A DNA stretch of 64,000 bases from Rickettsiales bacterium (GTDB lineage: Bacteria; Bacteroidota; Bacteroidia; Cytophagales; Cyclobacteriaceae), in the NCBI GenBank assembly GCA_002729235.1, contig PBTY01000006.1, positions 76,192 to 140,191 on the forward strand, in the 5' to 3' direction. Position numbers and translations under genes: made by a program. This document shows positions 31,657 through 42,696 of this stretch, in pieces. Position 1 is the stretch's first letter, and the number at the start of each line of letters is the position of its first letter. The notes under the pieces are model-generated. The model was not told the DNA's origin, did no database searches, and saw only the letters and a program-made list of their open reading frames with translations.

Positions 31657-32715
31657 CTAAACCGACTTATCCAACAATTGTTTGATTGCCTGGTCTTCCG
31701 TTTTAGATCCCAGACCCAACCAATCCAGTGTAGAACGATACATGATATTCTCTAAATCCTCTTCAGGAAGGTTCATTTCTTCAATAAACTTGCCTATTTC
31801 TAAATCACCTAGAGGAAATGGATAATCAGATCCCAGACATATTTTATCAGAACCGATCAGTTTAATGATGTAGTCCAAAAGCATCGGATCGTGTGTAATG
31901 CTGTCCACCCAAAACTTTCCAAGATACTCTCGGGGATTGACATCATTATGTACAGCCACCAAGTCTGGTCGGCAATCATAGCCGCGTTCCAGACGGCCAA
32001 TGGTTGGCAAAAATGATCCTCCTGCATGAGCAAAACAGACTCTAAGCTTAGGGTAACGTGCAAAAACACCACCAAATATCATGGAAGATATAGCTCTAGC
32101 CGTTTCTGCAGGCATACCTACCAACCATGGAAGCCAGTATTTCTCCATATATTCCTTGCCCATCATATCCCATGGATGTACCAGTACAGCCATATCCAAA
32201 CGCTCACAAGCCTCAAAGAACTCAAAGAATCTCGGCTTACTTAGATTGTGTTGATTGATATTCGAACCTATCTGAACGCCCGGGATACCCAATTTTTTTA
32301 ATCGCTCCAGTTCCTCTATGGCCAGGTCTACATCCTGCATTGGTACAGTACCAAGTCCAATGTAGTGTTGTGGATATTGTTCAACAATTTCCGCAATGTG
32401 ATCATTTAAAAACTGAGATAAATACAAGCAGTCTTTAGGTTCCGCCCAGTAGCTAAACATGACGGGTATAGTACATATGACCTGCACCTTTGTATGAAAC
32501 TGTGCATATTCGTCGACTCGCAACTTTGGGTCCCAACAGTTGGAAGCTATTTCTCTGAAAAACTTATCTCCCTTCATCATAAGGGCAGCACCTTCTTTAT
32601 GATGTAGCAAATTGATGAAATCTCCATAACCAAACTTATCAGCAAAGTTCGGAAGCTTTTCCGGTAAGATATGCGTGTGCATATCGATCTTCAAAGGGGT
32701 GCGTGACTTGGTCAT
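31657..32715 (-). CDS. Amidohydrolase family (ACMSD-like decarboxylase)
   Basis: IDMHTHILPEKLP, FAHAGGSFLPTIGRLERGY, LGSDYPFPLGD. Confidence 0.85.
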   Translation of the reverse strand: MTKSRTPLKIDMHTHILPEKLPNFADKFGYGDFINLLHHKEGAALMMKGDKFFREIASNCWDPKLRVDEYAQFHTKVQVICTIPVMFSYWAEPKDCLYLSQFLNDHIAEIVEQYPQHYIGLGTVPMQDVDLAIEELERLKKLGIPGVQIGSNINQHNLSKPRFFEFFEACERLDMAVLVHPWDMMGKEYMEKYWLPWLVGMPAETARAISSMIFGGVFARYPKLRVCFAHAGGSFLPTIGRLERGYDCRPDLVAVHNDVNPREYLGKFWVDSITHDPMLLDYIIKLIGSDKICLGSDYPFPLGDLEIGKFIEEMNLPEEDLENIMYRSTLDWLGLGSKTEDQAIKQLLDKSV

Positions 32716-32734
32716 AAACCAAAAATAATAAATC

Positions 32735-33904
32735 CTATCGGCAATGTTTATCAATCATGGTTTTTGCCTGCACCATTCCCAGGTTATTTGCTCTATTCAA
32801 ATAATGACAGGCATTCATATTGTCTTTAAGTTGCAAATGGCTGACAGCTGCATTGTACCAAACCATGGCACTTTGGGGATCCACTGTGAGATATTGGTCG
32901 TAGAAAGATACGGCCATTCGATAATTTTTTTGAAAGAAATAAGTATTACCTATCAAATGCAAGCATTCAAACCTCGTGGGCTCTAGTTTACGTGCAGCTA
33001 CTAAATCTGCTCTTGCTTTATCATATTTTTGAAGTTTGATGTATGCCCTGCCCCTATTGATCAAGTGAAGTGGCTCTTTTTCATTAGTAATCGCCTGTGT
33101 AAGGTATTTTACTGCGTCAGTGTAGTTCTCATCTTCCATAGCTCTGGAAGCCAGCAAGCCCAATGTAGGTGCAAACGAATTATCTTCGAGTAAAGCTGTC
33201 GGCAACTTTATGGAAGGATCAACAAGAGCGAGGTTATACCATGCTAGCTGATTCTCCTCATCAATGTTGATTGCTGATTTAAAGTCATAAATTGCTCTTT
33301 TCTGATTTTGAAGCTTTAGAAGTGTTAATCCTCGAGCTACGAAATAATCGGAGGCAGAATCTATTTTGATTGCTTCATCATAATCACTAATGGCTTTTTC
33401 GTATTTATCCATCTTATCATAAGCCTGACCTCTGTAATAGAACACTTTGCTTTCCAGATTTACAAGACTCACCACTGATGTCGCTTCGGATCCACTGATA
33501 TCCGTTTCAAAATAAATACCTCTGGTTTCTGTCACTCCACCTTTCGCTAGCAATGAAGTAAAATCTTTAATCGCCTGACCTGGATCTCCATATTGGAGAT
33601 ATAAAATAGCTTTTTGGAAAAGGGACTCGCGATGATCAGGATCCAGCTTTAAAACAGCTTCATAGGACGATACGGCTCTAAGATCTTTTCCTAGCGCCTC
33701 ATAGATCAAACCGTTTAAATAATAGGTCTCAGGTGTTGCATCAAGCGAAAGTGCCTCCTCGGATAACATTAGTGCTTCTTCAAGGTTCCTGTTACGATAT
33801 GCTACCAAAGCCTGGTCGTTGATAGCAGCTGCTTGTTCACTCTTTTTTTGAGCTAAAAGAATAAAAGAAGAACACAGTAGAAAAAGGAATAGAAGAGCTC
33901 TCAT
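32735..33904 (-). CDS. TPR repeat protein
   Basis: Multiple TPR motifs, signal peptide. Confidence 0.85.
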   Translation of the reverse strand: MRALLFLFLLCSSFILLAQKKSEQAAAINDQALVAYRNRNLEEALMLSEEALSLDATPETYYLNGLIYEALGKDLRAVSSYEAVLKLDPDHRESLFQKAILYLQYGDPGQAIKDFTSLLAKGGVTETRGIYFETDISGSEATSVVSLVNLESKVFYYRGQAYDKMDKYEKAISDYDEAIKIDSASDYFVARGLTLLKLQNQKRAIYDFKSAINIDEENQLAWYNLALVDPSIKLPTALLEDNSFAPTLGLLASRAMEDENYTDAVKYLTQAITNEKEPLHLINRGRAYIKLQKYDKARADLVAARKLEPTRFECLHLIGNTYFFQKNYRMAVSFYDQYLTVDPQSAMVWYNAAVSHLQLKDNMNACHYLNRANNLGMVQAKTMIDKHCR

Positions 33905-33921
33905 GTCTCTTTATACGAATT

Positions 33922-34938
33922 TTAGAACCTTAGTTCAGTATCTAGCAAAATTAATTGCTGTTTTAAGTCTTGTCTAATCTTCAAATATGTATCGCCATTA
34001 ATGCGTCCCAAAACGTGTTGGGTCCGTAATATTTGTTTGATAACTGATGCCGAATAACCTAATCCAATCTCTATACCTAACAAGTTGGCTTGATTTTCCA
34101 GAAAGAAATATATCAAGTCTTCCGCTCTTAAAGCCTTCAATTGAGTGTTTTGTTCATTAATGAATCGAGTCAGAGATTTTGTCAGAATAACTCCTTCATT
34201 GCTATGACCAAATTCTCTTCTCCGAATCTCACGTTCCGTTTGACTTGCCTGACGTATATTTTGAGGAATGTAGCTCCTGTTGATTCCCAACTTAACACCG
34301 ATTAAAGACCACATGAATAGATAATCATTCGCCTGATCATCTGAGATGGATATTCCTATTTTTCTTAGCCCTCTGATAACTATTAAAGAGAAAGACAACA
34401 GAGTCGCCAGTTGATCATCCTGATTAACCGGCACTTCATCTTTAATCTTATTGGAGGTATAGTGCCTGGCACCAGCATGGAGCATTCTTACATATAAAAT
34501 GGATATCAATCCTCTACCATTTGGTTCAAAAGCATCAGGGCCGCATACATCCATGACGAATTCAGCAGTTTCTGCCAGACGCTTACCAGGATCATCTGTA
34601 ATTTTCTTCGACTCAACTAGAACTCTGGCACCATTGGCTCCTGCATAGCAATATGGAAGTGAGTATAGGCCTAAAACGGCGAGAATCATTGAAATGTGAT
34701 CTTGAAAGAATTGAGAGGCATTTTTAAGTTTCAGAAAATCACTCGATTCAAAAGCCATGAAATCACCAAGCATCTCATTGATTTCATTATGTTGCTTCAG
34801 AAATATGGATAGATCCTTGTTTGACTTAAGTGACCTGAAATGTTCCAGTAGAATGGAATCTTTCTTAAATAGACTGAAGAGTTGATCTCCAATTGGATCA
34901 CCTTCTAACCGCCTGGGATATTTTACAAGCACACTCAT
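33922..34938 (-). CDS. Oxygenase MpaB-like/DUF2236-type protein (tentative)
   Basis: Helical protein; RRLEGDPIGDQLF..., conserved helical pattern; family assignment uncertain. Confidence 0.45.
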   Translation of the reverse strand: MSVLVKYPRRLEGDPIGDQLFSLFKKDSILLEHFRSLKSNKDLSIFLKQHNEINEMLGDFMAFESSDFLKLKNASQFFQDHISMILAVLGLYSLPYCYAGANGARVLVESKKITDDPGKRLAETAEFVMDVCGPDAFEPNGRGLISILYVRMLHAGARHYTSNKIKDEVPVNQDDQLATLLSFSLIVIRGLRKIGISISDDQANDYLFMWSLIGVKLGINRSYIPQNIRQASQTEREIRRREFGHSNEGVILTKSLTRFINEQNTQLKALRAEDLIYFFLENQANLLGIEIGLGYSASVIKQILRTQHVLGRINGDTYLKIRQDLKQQLILLDTELRF

Positions 34939-34971
34939 GATTCATATAACCACGAGTACCAGGTAAAAGGT

Positions 34972-35763
34972 TTAGTAAACTTGCTTGATCGTCATGCCGC
35001 TCTCTTTGTTTAGATGCTCGAACTTACCATTCTCATAATGGTAAAAACTTACAGCCATCAACAAAAACAAGGCAGTATTTTCAGGTACCTCCAACTGATC
35101 AACTGAAACATGAGCCGTCATTGGCTCAGTTGGTATCTTTAAGATTGGTAGCATAGGGCTCACATAAGACCCAAACTTGCCGTGAAATTCTTTATTCAAA
35201 GCGATGTAACTCTTTTCTGAGTGATCGTACTGGTAATCACTCAAAGCAACTAAACGCGCATTGATTTTGAAATTGGTTGCTCCCTTTGGTGCTTTGAAGG
35301 TATCCTCTGGCACAAATGCTGGAAAATGTAAAATTATTTGACCTCTTCTACTGCTTGATTTTAGAAAATACTTTGCGCCAAAGATATCTTCATACGGTGC
35401 GGTCGTATTAAACTCAAACCCACTCAGGTTATGTCCGTGCTTAGTCACATACAATGGACGCGTACCTGTTGGCCCATCCTCATACTTGGCAATATTTCTG
35501 AACTGGGCGGTCAACCTACCAGAAACATAAGTCTCGCAGATTTCAGTCAGACCGTCAGAGAGAGAATTCCTAAGAACTTTAGCCATCATTGAAGCCACTC
35601 CAAATTCCTTTTGGTTATTTCTTAATTCAGCATAGGTAGATTTATTTTTCACTGCGTCTGCCGATGGACCACCTTTTTTTGCTACTATCGGCTGATCTAC
35701 ACCCTTGATGGTGTACACGCGATAACCTTTCGGAATTACTTGAGTGCCTACGTTTAATTTCAT
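34972..35763 (-). CDS. Hypothetical protein
   Basis: Intact ORF, no family recognised. Confidence 0.5.
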   Translation of the reverse strand: MKLNVGTQVIPKGYRVYTIKGVDQPIVAKKGGPSADAVKNKSTYAELRNNQKEFGVASMMAKVLRNSLSDGLTEICETYVSGRLTAQFRNIAKYEDGPTGTRPLYVTKHGHNLSGFEFNTTAPYEDIFGAKYFLKSSSRRGQIILHFPAFVPEDTFKAPKGATNFKINARLVALSDYQYDHSEKSYIALNKEFHGKFGSYVSPMLPILKIPTEPMTAHVSVDQLEVPENTALFLLMAVSFYHYENGKFEHLNKESGMTIKQVY

Positions 35764-36053
35764 TGATGAACTGGAGTTGGGTTGAACCTGTAAATTGACT
35801 AAGCTGCCCGAATATATTTAAATATTGCGAAAACTTGAAGGAATGCTTGAAAAATCTCTTTAATTATTATGATTTGACCAATTGATTCTCAATTAGTTAT
35901 CTTAAAAATCAGCAATTCATACTTATCTGACTATTATCATGCTTACCATAATTGATAAAAAAACTAGCTTTGTTATGCCGTAGTTTTAAATTTCGGGGTA
36001 GTGTATCCACACCATTGTTGGATAGATGTGCCCTATTTAATGTCGTAGAAAGT

Positions 36054-37610
36054 ATGAAAGAATATTTCGGAAGTAATCTGAAAAATGACATACCTGCAGG
36101 ACTTGTCGTAGCTCTCGTTGCTCTTCCCTTGTGCCTAGGTATTGCATTGGCATCCAATGCTCCAGCATTTTCGGGGATTTTAGCAGGTATAATAGGTGGC
36201 TTGGTGGTTGGTATGATCAGCGGATCCCAGCTCAGTGTAAGTGGGCCAGCAGCAGGTCTCACAGTGATTGTAATCAATGCGATTGAGACACTTGGAACTT
36301 TTGAGTCGTTTCTTCTTGCAGTATTCATTGCAGGCATATTTCAATTCATATTCGGCATACTAAAGGCTGGAATTATTGGGCATTTCTTTCCTTCGTCTGT
36401 TGTCAAAGGAATGCTATCAGCAATAGGACTAATTCTCATTCTAAAGCAAATTCCCCACGCACTGGGTGATGATCAGGATTATGAAGGGGATGAGAGTTTC
36501 TTTCAATCTGATGGTCAGAATACGTTTACAGAAATAGCGCTTGCATTTCAAAATATTGATACAGGGGCCTTAATCATAAGCATTATTGCTTTGGTCATTT
36601 TAATCCTATGGGAACAACCATTCATGAGGAAACAAAATTGGACAAAGATTTTACCAGGTGCATTGATAGTGGTTGTTTGGGGAGTAGTAGCCAATTCAAT
36701 GATCTATGGTAAACTATTACCAACAATGTTTCTCACAGGTAAGCACATGGTTTCCTTGCCTGTAAGCTCATCCGTTGGCGAATTCATGGGATTCTTCACC
36801 TTCCCAGATTTTGGACAGATTCTAAATCCAGATGTTTATATCACAGCCATCACTATTGCCATTATTGCCAGCCTGGAAACACTGCTTAGTCTTGATGCAG
36901 TTGACAAATTAGATCCATACAAAAGGATCGCACCTCCAAATAGAGAACTTACTGCACAAGGTATCGGGAATATGCTTTCCGGATTAATTGGTGGACTGCC
37001 TGTAACAGCCGTAATAGTCCGGAGTACAGCAAACATTAGTTCTGGTGGAAAGACCAAAATATCGGCAGTTTTCCATGGATTGCTTATCGCCATGTCTGTA
37101 GTCTTCTTTCCAGACATTCTAAACATGATCCCAAAGGCTTCCCTGGCTGCTGTTTTACTTGTGGTAGGATACAAACTAACTAAACCAGCCATATTTAAAT
37201 CAATGTATGCCAAAGGGAAAGATCAATTCATACCTTTTGTTATCACTATCCTGGCCATCCTATTAACTGATCTATTGATAGGGATAACTGTCGGAATTGT
37301 AGTTGGACTGTACTTCGTGATGAAGAGTAACCTACATCAAGCAATCACAGTGAAAAAAGCTGATGAGCATAATTTCCTGATCACTTTGGAAAAAGACGTA
37401 AGCTTCCTGAATAAGGCGTTTCTCAGGAGAACACTTCGAGCTATTCCTGAGGACTCCCACGTCGTATTTGACGAGACTGAATCGATCTTTGTGGATAATG
37501 ATATTGTTGAAACAATCGAAGACTTCAAGGCGACTGCTATTAACAAAAACATCATCGTAGAAATAAAACCGGCAAAAAATTCAAATTCTCCGCAATTAGC
37601 AGATGTCTAA
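36054..37610 (+). CDS. SulP family inorganic anion transporter
   Basis: SGPAAGLTVIV, SLETLLSLDAVDKLDP, GNMLSGLIGGLPVTAVIVRSTANI. Confidence 0.93.
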   Translation: MKEYFGSNLKNDIPAGLVVALVALPLCLGIALASNAPAFSGILAGIIGGLVVGMISGSQLSVSGPAAGLTVIVINAIETLGTFESFLLAVFIAGIFQFIFGILKAGIIGHFFPSSVVKGMLSAIGLILILKQIPHALGDDQDYEGDESFFQSDGQNTFTEIALAFQNIDTGALIISIIALVILILWEQPFMRKQNWTKILPGALIVVVWGVVANSMIYGKLLPTMFLTGKHMVSLPVSSSVGEFMGFFTFPDFGQILNPDVYITAITIAIIASLETLLSLDAVDKLDPYKRIAPPNRELTAQGIGNMLSGLIGGLPVTAVIVRSTANISSGGKTKISAVFHGLLIAMSVVFFPDILNMIPKASLAAVLLVVGYKLTKPAIFKSMYAKGKDQFIPFVITILAILLTDLLIGITVGIVVGLYFVMKSNLHQAITVKKADEHNFLITLEKDVSFLNKAFLRRTLRAIPEDSHVVFDETESIFVDNDIVETIEDFKATAINKNIIVEIKPAKNSNSPQLADV

Positions 37611-37619
37611 TTCGGACTT

Positions 37620-37880
37620 ATGCCAAGAAAATCGTTAGTTTGTCGTTTCAGAAATATGAGACACAGATTTCGTTTTCTTGGCCTATTCATTTTAATGTTT
37701 GTTAGCATTCATCTGTTTACTGGATGCCACGCCTCCTATTACAAAATTCCTATTACCAAATCCAAAAAACACTTCAGACCATACGACAGTAAAAAGGACA
37801 GGAAAAGGAAACGAATAAAAGTCAGGAAATACAAGTCATTGAAGCGAACTAAAAAGATCAATGCGAATACTCAAAAGTAG
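37620..37880 (+). CDS. Small lipoprotein-like basic protein
   Basis: Hydrophobic segment with GCHA lipobox-like motif followed by Lys/Arg-rich tail. Confidence 0.55.
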   Translation: MPRKSLVCRFRNMRHRFRFLGLFILMFVSIHLFTGCHASYYKIPITKSKKHFRPYDSKKDRKRKRIKVRKYKSLKRTKKINANTQK

Positions 37881-39552
37881 TTTTATCATAACTCTGGCCA
37901 TCATCATTGTATCCTGTGGTGGCGAGATTCATGAGTCTAAAGTTGGTGCAATCGGTGATAGTGCCATGGTGGTCTCTGCCCATCCATTGGCAACAAAAGC
38001 GGGAGTATTCATTCTAAAAAATGGAGGTAATGCATATGATGCAGCCATAGCCACCCAATTTGCATTGGCAGTAGTATATCCAAGAGCTGGTAATATAGGT
38101 GGCGGAGGATTTGCGGTAATCCGTGAGAGCGATGGTGATTTAGGAGCCCTTGATTTTAGGGAAAAAGCACCAATGGCTGCATTCAAAACTATGTTTCAAA
38201 ATGATAGTGGACGAGTTATTTCAGAACTCAGCACAATTGGCCATTTAGGCGCAGGCGTACCAGGAAGTGTAGCTGGCATGTGGCAGCTGCACCAAAAATA
38301 CGGATCATTACCTTGGGCACAATTGGTTCAACCAGCAATTGATATAGCATTTGAAGGCCATCGAATTACTGCTGATGAAGCAGATGCACTCAACGAAAAA
38401 CAAGAAAACTTCAAAGAAGCTAATGATTGGTCGCCATGGGTAATTAATGATGACGGATGGCATGAAGGAGCTTATGTCAGACAATTGCAATTAGCTGCCA
38501 CACTTTCGTTTATAAGAGATTCGGGAAGAGATGGTTTCTATAAAGGTATTGTAGCCAACCTCATCGCTACCGAGATGGAAAGAGGTGGTGGAATTATTAC
38601 TCTTGAAGATTTAGAGAAATATGAAGCTGTGTGGAGAGAACCATTGATCGGACACTATAAAGGACACAAAGTGATTTCAATGCCTCCAACCTCTAGTGGC
38701 GGAGTGGCTCTATTGCAACTGCTTCAAGGAGCCGAACAAGTTAATATTGGAAAATATCCACATAATGGTGTAGAAGCAGTACATCTAATGGCTGAAATTG
38801 AAAAAAGAGTTTTTGCAGATAGAGCAAAACATCTGGGAGACCCGGATTATTATAATGTACCAAGTGGTGAATTGATTAGTAAATCATATAATGACACCCG
38901 CTTCAAAGGTGTTGATACTAAATCTATTACACCTTCTTCTCAAATCAAAGGTGGTGATGTGATGTATGAATCAGATCAAACCACCCATTTTTCAATTGTG
39001 GATAAAGATGGGAATGCTATTTCGGTGACTACCACGCTGAATCTAAACTACGGGTGCAAGGTATGGGTAAAAGGTGCGGGATTTGTCCTAAATAATGAAA
39101 TGGATGACTTCAGTGCCAAGCCGGGTGTCCCGAACTTTTTTGGGCTGGTTGGAGCTGAGGCAAACTCCATTGCCCCAGGCAAAAGAATGTTGAGTTCCAT
39201 GACTCCTACCATCCTGGAGAAAGATGGGCAATTAAAAGCTGTGCTTGGAAGCCCTGGTGGAGCCACAATCATAACCTCCGTATTTCAAACAGTACTCAAT
39301 CTGGTTGACTATAACATGACCATGCAAGAGGCTGTGGAAGGAAAAAAAGTCCATCATCAATGGCTACCAGACCAAATAAAAATGGAGACTGGAGCTATCT
39401 CAGACGAGGATAAGGCCCAGTTAGAAAAGCAGGGATATCTCTTCCAGGAAGTTGAGAAAATCGGTCGGAATGATTGCATCCTCGTCTTACCTAATGGTCA
39501 ACTCGAAGGTGGTTCAGATCCAAGAGGAGACGATTATGCAGAAGGTTATTAA
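37861..39552 (+). CDS. ggt: Gamma-glutamyltransferase
   Basis: GGNAYDAAIATQFAL, TTHFSIVDKDGNAISVTTTLN, MTPTI. Confidence 0.93.
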   Translation: MRILKSSFIITLAIIIVSCGGEIHESKVGAIGDSAMVVSAHPLATKAGVFILKNGGNAYDAAIATQFALAVVYPRAGNIGGGGFAVIRESDGDLGALDFREKAPMAAFKTMFQNDSGRVISELSTIGHLGAGVPGSVAGMWQLHQKYGSLPWAQLVQPAIDIAFEGHRITADEADALNEKQENFKEANDWSPWVINDDGWHEGAYVRQLQLAATLSFIRDSGRDGFYKGIVANLIATEMERGGGIITLEDLEKYEAVWREPLIGHYKGHKVISMPPTSSGGVALLQLLQGAEQVNIGKYPHNGVEAVHLMAEIEKRVFADRAKHLGDPDYYNVPSGELISKSYNDTRFKGVDTKSITPSSQIKGGDVMYESDQTTHFSIVDKDGNAISVTTTLNLNYGCKVWVKGAGFVLNNEMDDFSAKPGVPNFFGLVGAEANSIAPGKRMLSSMTPTILEKDGQLKAVLGSPGGATIITSVFQTVLNLVDYNMTMQEAVEGKKVHHQWLPDQIKMETGAISDEDKAQLEKQGYLFQEVEKIGRNDCILVLPNGQLEGGSDPRGDDYAEGY

Positions 39553-41084
39553 TTTACCTTCACAATCTCAAACTCTACTCTCCTGTTCAGCTTTCTGGTT
39601 GATTCGTTTGAATTGCTGGCAACTGGCTGTTCACCGCCATAGCCTTCTCCATCTATTCGAGAGGAATCAATTCCTTTGGATACTAGATAGTCAGTAACTG
39701 AGTACACTCGTTCCTGTGAGAGTTCAACGTTCAACATGGCGTTACCCACGTTGTCCGTATGGCCTTTGAGGAATATTTTGACATTGGGATTCTCAGACAT
39801 CATTTCTACTACTAGATCCAACTCCTCCTCTGATCCTTCTATGAAATTGGCTGTTCCTCTATGAAAAAGAACATTACTCAAAGTAATCACATTCCCCTCT
39901 TGTATCGGATCAAGTGAAATCAAATATTCCTGATCCATTAGCATTGTATCCAGGTTAAAACTCGACTTGTACGAAAAGTAACCATCTGCTTTAAACTCTA
40001 CTGAAACTTGTCCAAGATCTTTCTCCAACAGAATACCCATTTCATCCACCTTCCTAACATCTGGACTTTCTCCAAAAATGATCAGGCTCCCATTTAATTT
40101 TTCTCCTGATTTCTTATCTACCAATTGGAAATTGATGGACTCTGAATCAGATTCATCCATTTCAAATACGACTTGCTGTGTAGTATCTGGTTGAGCCTCC
40201 TCATAATCGGATTGAATCTTAATCCGCTTGATATCTCCATAGCCATCACTGTTTTGTGTTGAAACGAAATAAGCATACTCTGAAGCGTTACTGAAGACAA
40301 AAGAAGTCTCCGATCCTGAAGTATTCACAGCCTCTAAATTTTGAGGTGTACTCCAGTTCTGCCAGGTATCATCCAATCTTGTACTGTAAAAAATATCGAA
40401 GCTCCCCGCTCCTCCTTGCCCGTTACTGGCGTAATACAAGGTTTTGTTATCTGGAGCTAGAAACGGAGATATCTCCTGAAATTTTGAGTTAATGGTTATT
40501 CCTAGATTTCTGGGAGCTGACCATTGACCATCTTCATTCAGAAAACAGACAAAAAGATCATCCACTCCATAACCCAGGTTATTTTCCAGACTAAGAAATA
40601 GGTATCGTCCATCAAACGATAAGCTACCAGTCTGCAAAGGCGATTTATTCTTTAAATAGGGTATCTCAAGATCTTGCACTGATCCATCAGCCTTTTGAGC
40701 CATGACCTTACCGTAATACAATCCTTTTTCGAACCAGACGTAATTGTATAGAAAATATTGACCTCCGGAAGTTTTACCAATAGGAGAAGCAAAGTTCTTA
40801 TCGTTGAAGTCCATATTCACTGGTGTATTCCAATCAGCTCTCAAGTTTGATGACCAGATATCTCCAACATCCTGAAATCCGCCAACATTTTGAGGGTGAC
40901 GCTCCCGAGTGAAGTAAAAAACCGAATTGTCAAAATCAAAGAAAATGTAATTCTCTCCCTTATTTGAATTTAGAGAGTCTAAAGGCTCTGGATCACTATA
41001 AAACTGTAATTGTGCTTGTGTTGAAAATGAAAGAAACAATGAAAAGATTAGAATCAGGTGTTTCTGCATTATATGAATATTCAA
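39549..41084 (-). CDS. OmpA family protein with WD40-like/PD40 repeats
   Basis: C-terminal IFLKGHTDNVGNAMLNVELSQERVYSVTDYL; N-terminal PD40-like repeats. Confidence 0.9.
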   Translation of the reverse strand: MNIHIMQKHLILIFSLFLSFSTQAQLQFYSDPEPLDSLNSNKGENYIFFDFDNSVFYFTRERHPQNVGGFQDVGDIWSSNLRADWNTPVNMDFNDKNFASPIGKTSGGQYFLYNYVWFEKGLYYGKVMAQKADGSVQDLEIPYLKNKSPLQTGSLSFDGRYLFLSLENNLGYGVDDLFVCFLNEDGQWSAPRNLGITINSKFQEISPFLAPDNKTLYYASNGQGGAGSFDIFYSTRLDDTWQNWSTPQNLEAVNTSGSETSFVFSNASEYAYFVSTQNSDGYGDIKRIKIQSDYEEAQPDTTQQVVFEMDESDSESINFQLVDKKSGEKLNGSLIIFGESPDVRKVDEMGILLEKDLGQVSVEFKADGYFSYKSSFNLDTMLMDQEYLISLDPIQEGNVITLSNVLFHRGTANFIEGSEEELDLVVEMMSENPNVKIFLKGHTDNVGNAMLNVELSQERVYSVTDYLVSKGIDSSRIDGEGYGGEQPVASNSNESTRKLNRRVEFEIVKVN

Positions 41085-41186
41085 AGATTTTTTTTAATAA
41101 TTTTTATTTTTATTCGATATATCCTACTTTTGAATCATCGAAGGGGCCTTAACCAGCGTCCAAAATTAAACAAGTGTATGAATGCT

Positions 41187-41226
41187 TGAATCCCTAATCT
41201 CAAAAAGGTTAGGGATTTCTTTTTTA
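41187..41226 (+). terminator. Hairpin terminator
   Basis: AATCCCTAA ... TTAGGGATT TCTTTTTT. Confidence 0.7.
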
Positions 41227-41486
41227 TCAAACCCTCATATAGGAAGGTCTTTTCATCTCCTTTGTTCTATTATCCATTCATATCACCCTATCGCAACAAC
41301 GCTTACTTGACTATATTATTGATCTGCAAAATTCAAATAGAAAAATTAGCAATTCCATCAAGATCAAATTAGACTCCAATATACTATCTGGCAATAGTCC
41401 ACGTTGAATGTGTAATCAAATCCATTATGTCTAAATAAAGTGGATTGAATTTAAATCTAACCTTTAAGCCATTTAACTAATACAAC

Positions 41487-42053
41487 ATGACGTTTAAAAG
41501 TCTATTCATCACAATTGTCCTGTTTTCTTCATTTGTAGCTCATTCACAGCAGAACTCCCTACCCTATAAGATTGATCTGCAAGATGTGGAAGGCAACATC
41601 ATTAATTCCAGTGACATTCTGCTCGACACCAAATACACTTTAATTGAATTCTGGAGTTATGGTTGTAAACCTTGTATTGTTCAATTGAATGGATTTTCCA
41701 CTCACAAAGAAGAGTTTGATAAAAGAGACGTTCGAATCATTGCAATCTCACAGTTCGAATGGGATCAAAAAGATGCAGATCGTATGACAAAACTGGGCAT
41801 AGAGGCCTATTTCGACTTTACTGGAAAATATTTCAAAAAAAATGCAAAATTCCTTCAGTCAAGTATTCCATTAACCGTCATTTATGATATCAACGGTGAT
41901 AAAATATTTACGAAAACAGGAGCTCCTGTAGTTCTCAAAGGTATGGATCCCAATGCACCAGACTATACTCAAAAAGTAAGTGATGCCATGTTAAACAACC
42001 CATCGCTGCTTGATTTAGATATAGCCAAATACTTAGATATCTTGAATAATTAG
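41487..42053 (+). CDS. TlpA-like thioredoxin-fold protein
   Basis: EFWSYGCKPCIVQL CxxC motif with signal peptide. Confidence 0.88.
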   Translation: MTFKSLFITIVLFSSFVAHSQQNSLPYKIDLQDVEGNIINSSDILLDTKYTLIEFWSYGCKPCIVQLNGFSTHKEEFDKRDVRIIAISQFEWDQKDADRMTKLGIEAYFDFTGKYFKKNAKFLQSSIPLTVIYDINGDKIFTKTGAPVVLKGMDPNAPDYTQKVSDAMLNNPSLLDLDIAKYLDILNN

Positions 42054-42667
42054 TTACTTCTCACACTAACAAAATCACTTTCTTTAATATAGAATCTCCA
42101 GGGGAGTAGTGCATCTGTGCCAGCATAATCAACACCTATGCGCTTATCTGATACCACTGTGAAATCATCCTTTTCCAATGAGGAGCTGATCCAAATTGTG
42201 TTACTTAATAAATCTGCTCCATTCAGGATAGTATGAATACCAAGAGCCTTACTCAGCGTACCGGGCCCTGCACTGAGTTTTTTATATGGCACATTTGCTC
42301 CTCTTCTTTCCTTCATCAATTCTATGTTTGCTACAGGCTCCACCCCTCTTATCAGTACTGCATCCGCTAGGCCATCAACATTCGTAACCACATTGAATAA
42401 ATGATGTATACCGTAGCACAAATACACATAAGCCTTACCTCCTTCCCCATACATAATCTCCGTTCTTGGCGTTCTCTTTTGATAGGCATGGCAAGCTTTA
42501 TCAGTACGACCATTATAGGCCTCTGTCTCCACTATCTTGGCTACTGTCAGATTTCCTCCTATGTTTGTGCACAGATACTTTCCTAGAAGATCTCTTGCTA
42601 TCTGCACTACGTCATCTCTTAGATAAAACGATCGTGGGAGTTTTTCGTATGAAGAAAGATCATCCAT
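42050..42667 (-). CDS. DNA-3-methyladenine glycosylase (AAG/MPG family)
   Basis: IVETEAYNGRTDKACHAYQKRTPRTEIMYGEGGKAYVYLCYG. Confidence 0.95.
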   Translation of the reverse strand: MDDLSSYEKLPRSFYLRDDVVQIARDLLGKYLCTNIGGNLTVAKIVETEAYNGRTDKACHAYQKRTPRTEIMYGEGGKAYVYLCYGIHHLFNVVTNVDGLADAVLIRGVEPVANIELMKERRGANVPYKKLSAGPGTLSKALGIHTILNGADLLSNTIWISSSLEKDDFTVVSDKRIGVDYAGTDALLPWRFYIKESDFVSVRSN

Positions 42668-42696
42668 TATAAATGAACTAAAACCTATTTAAAACA

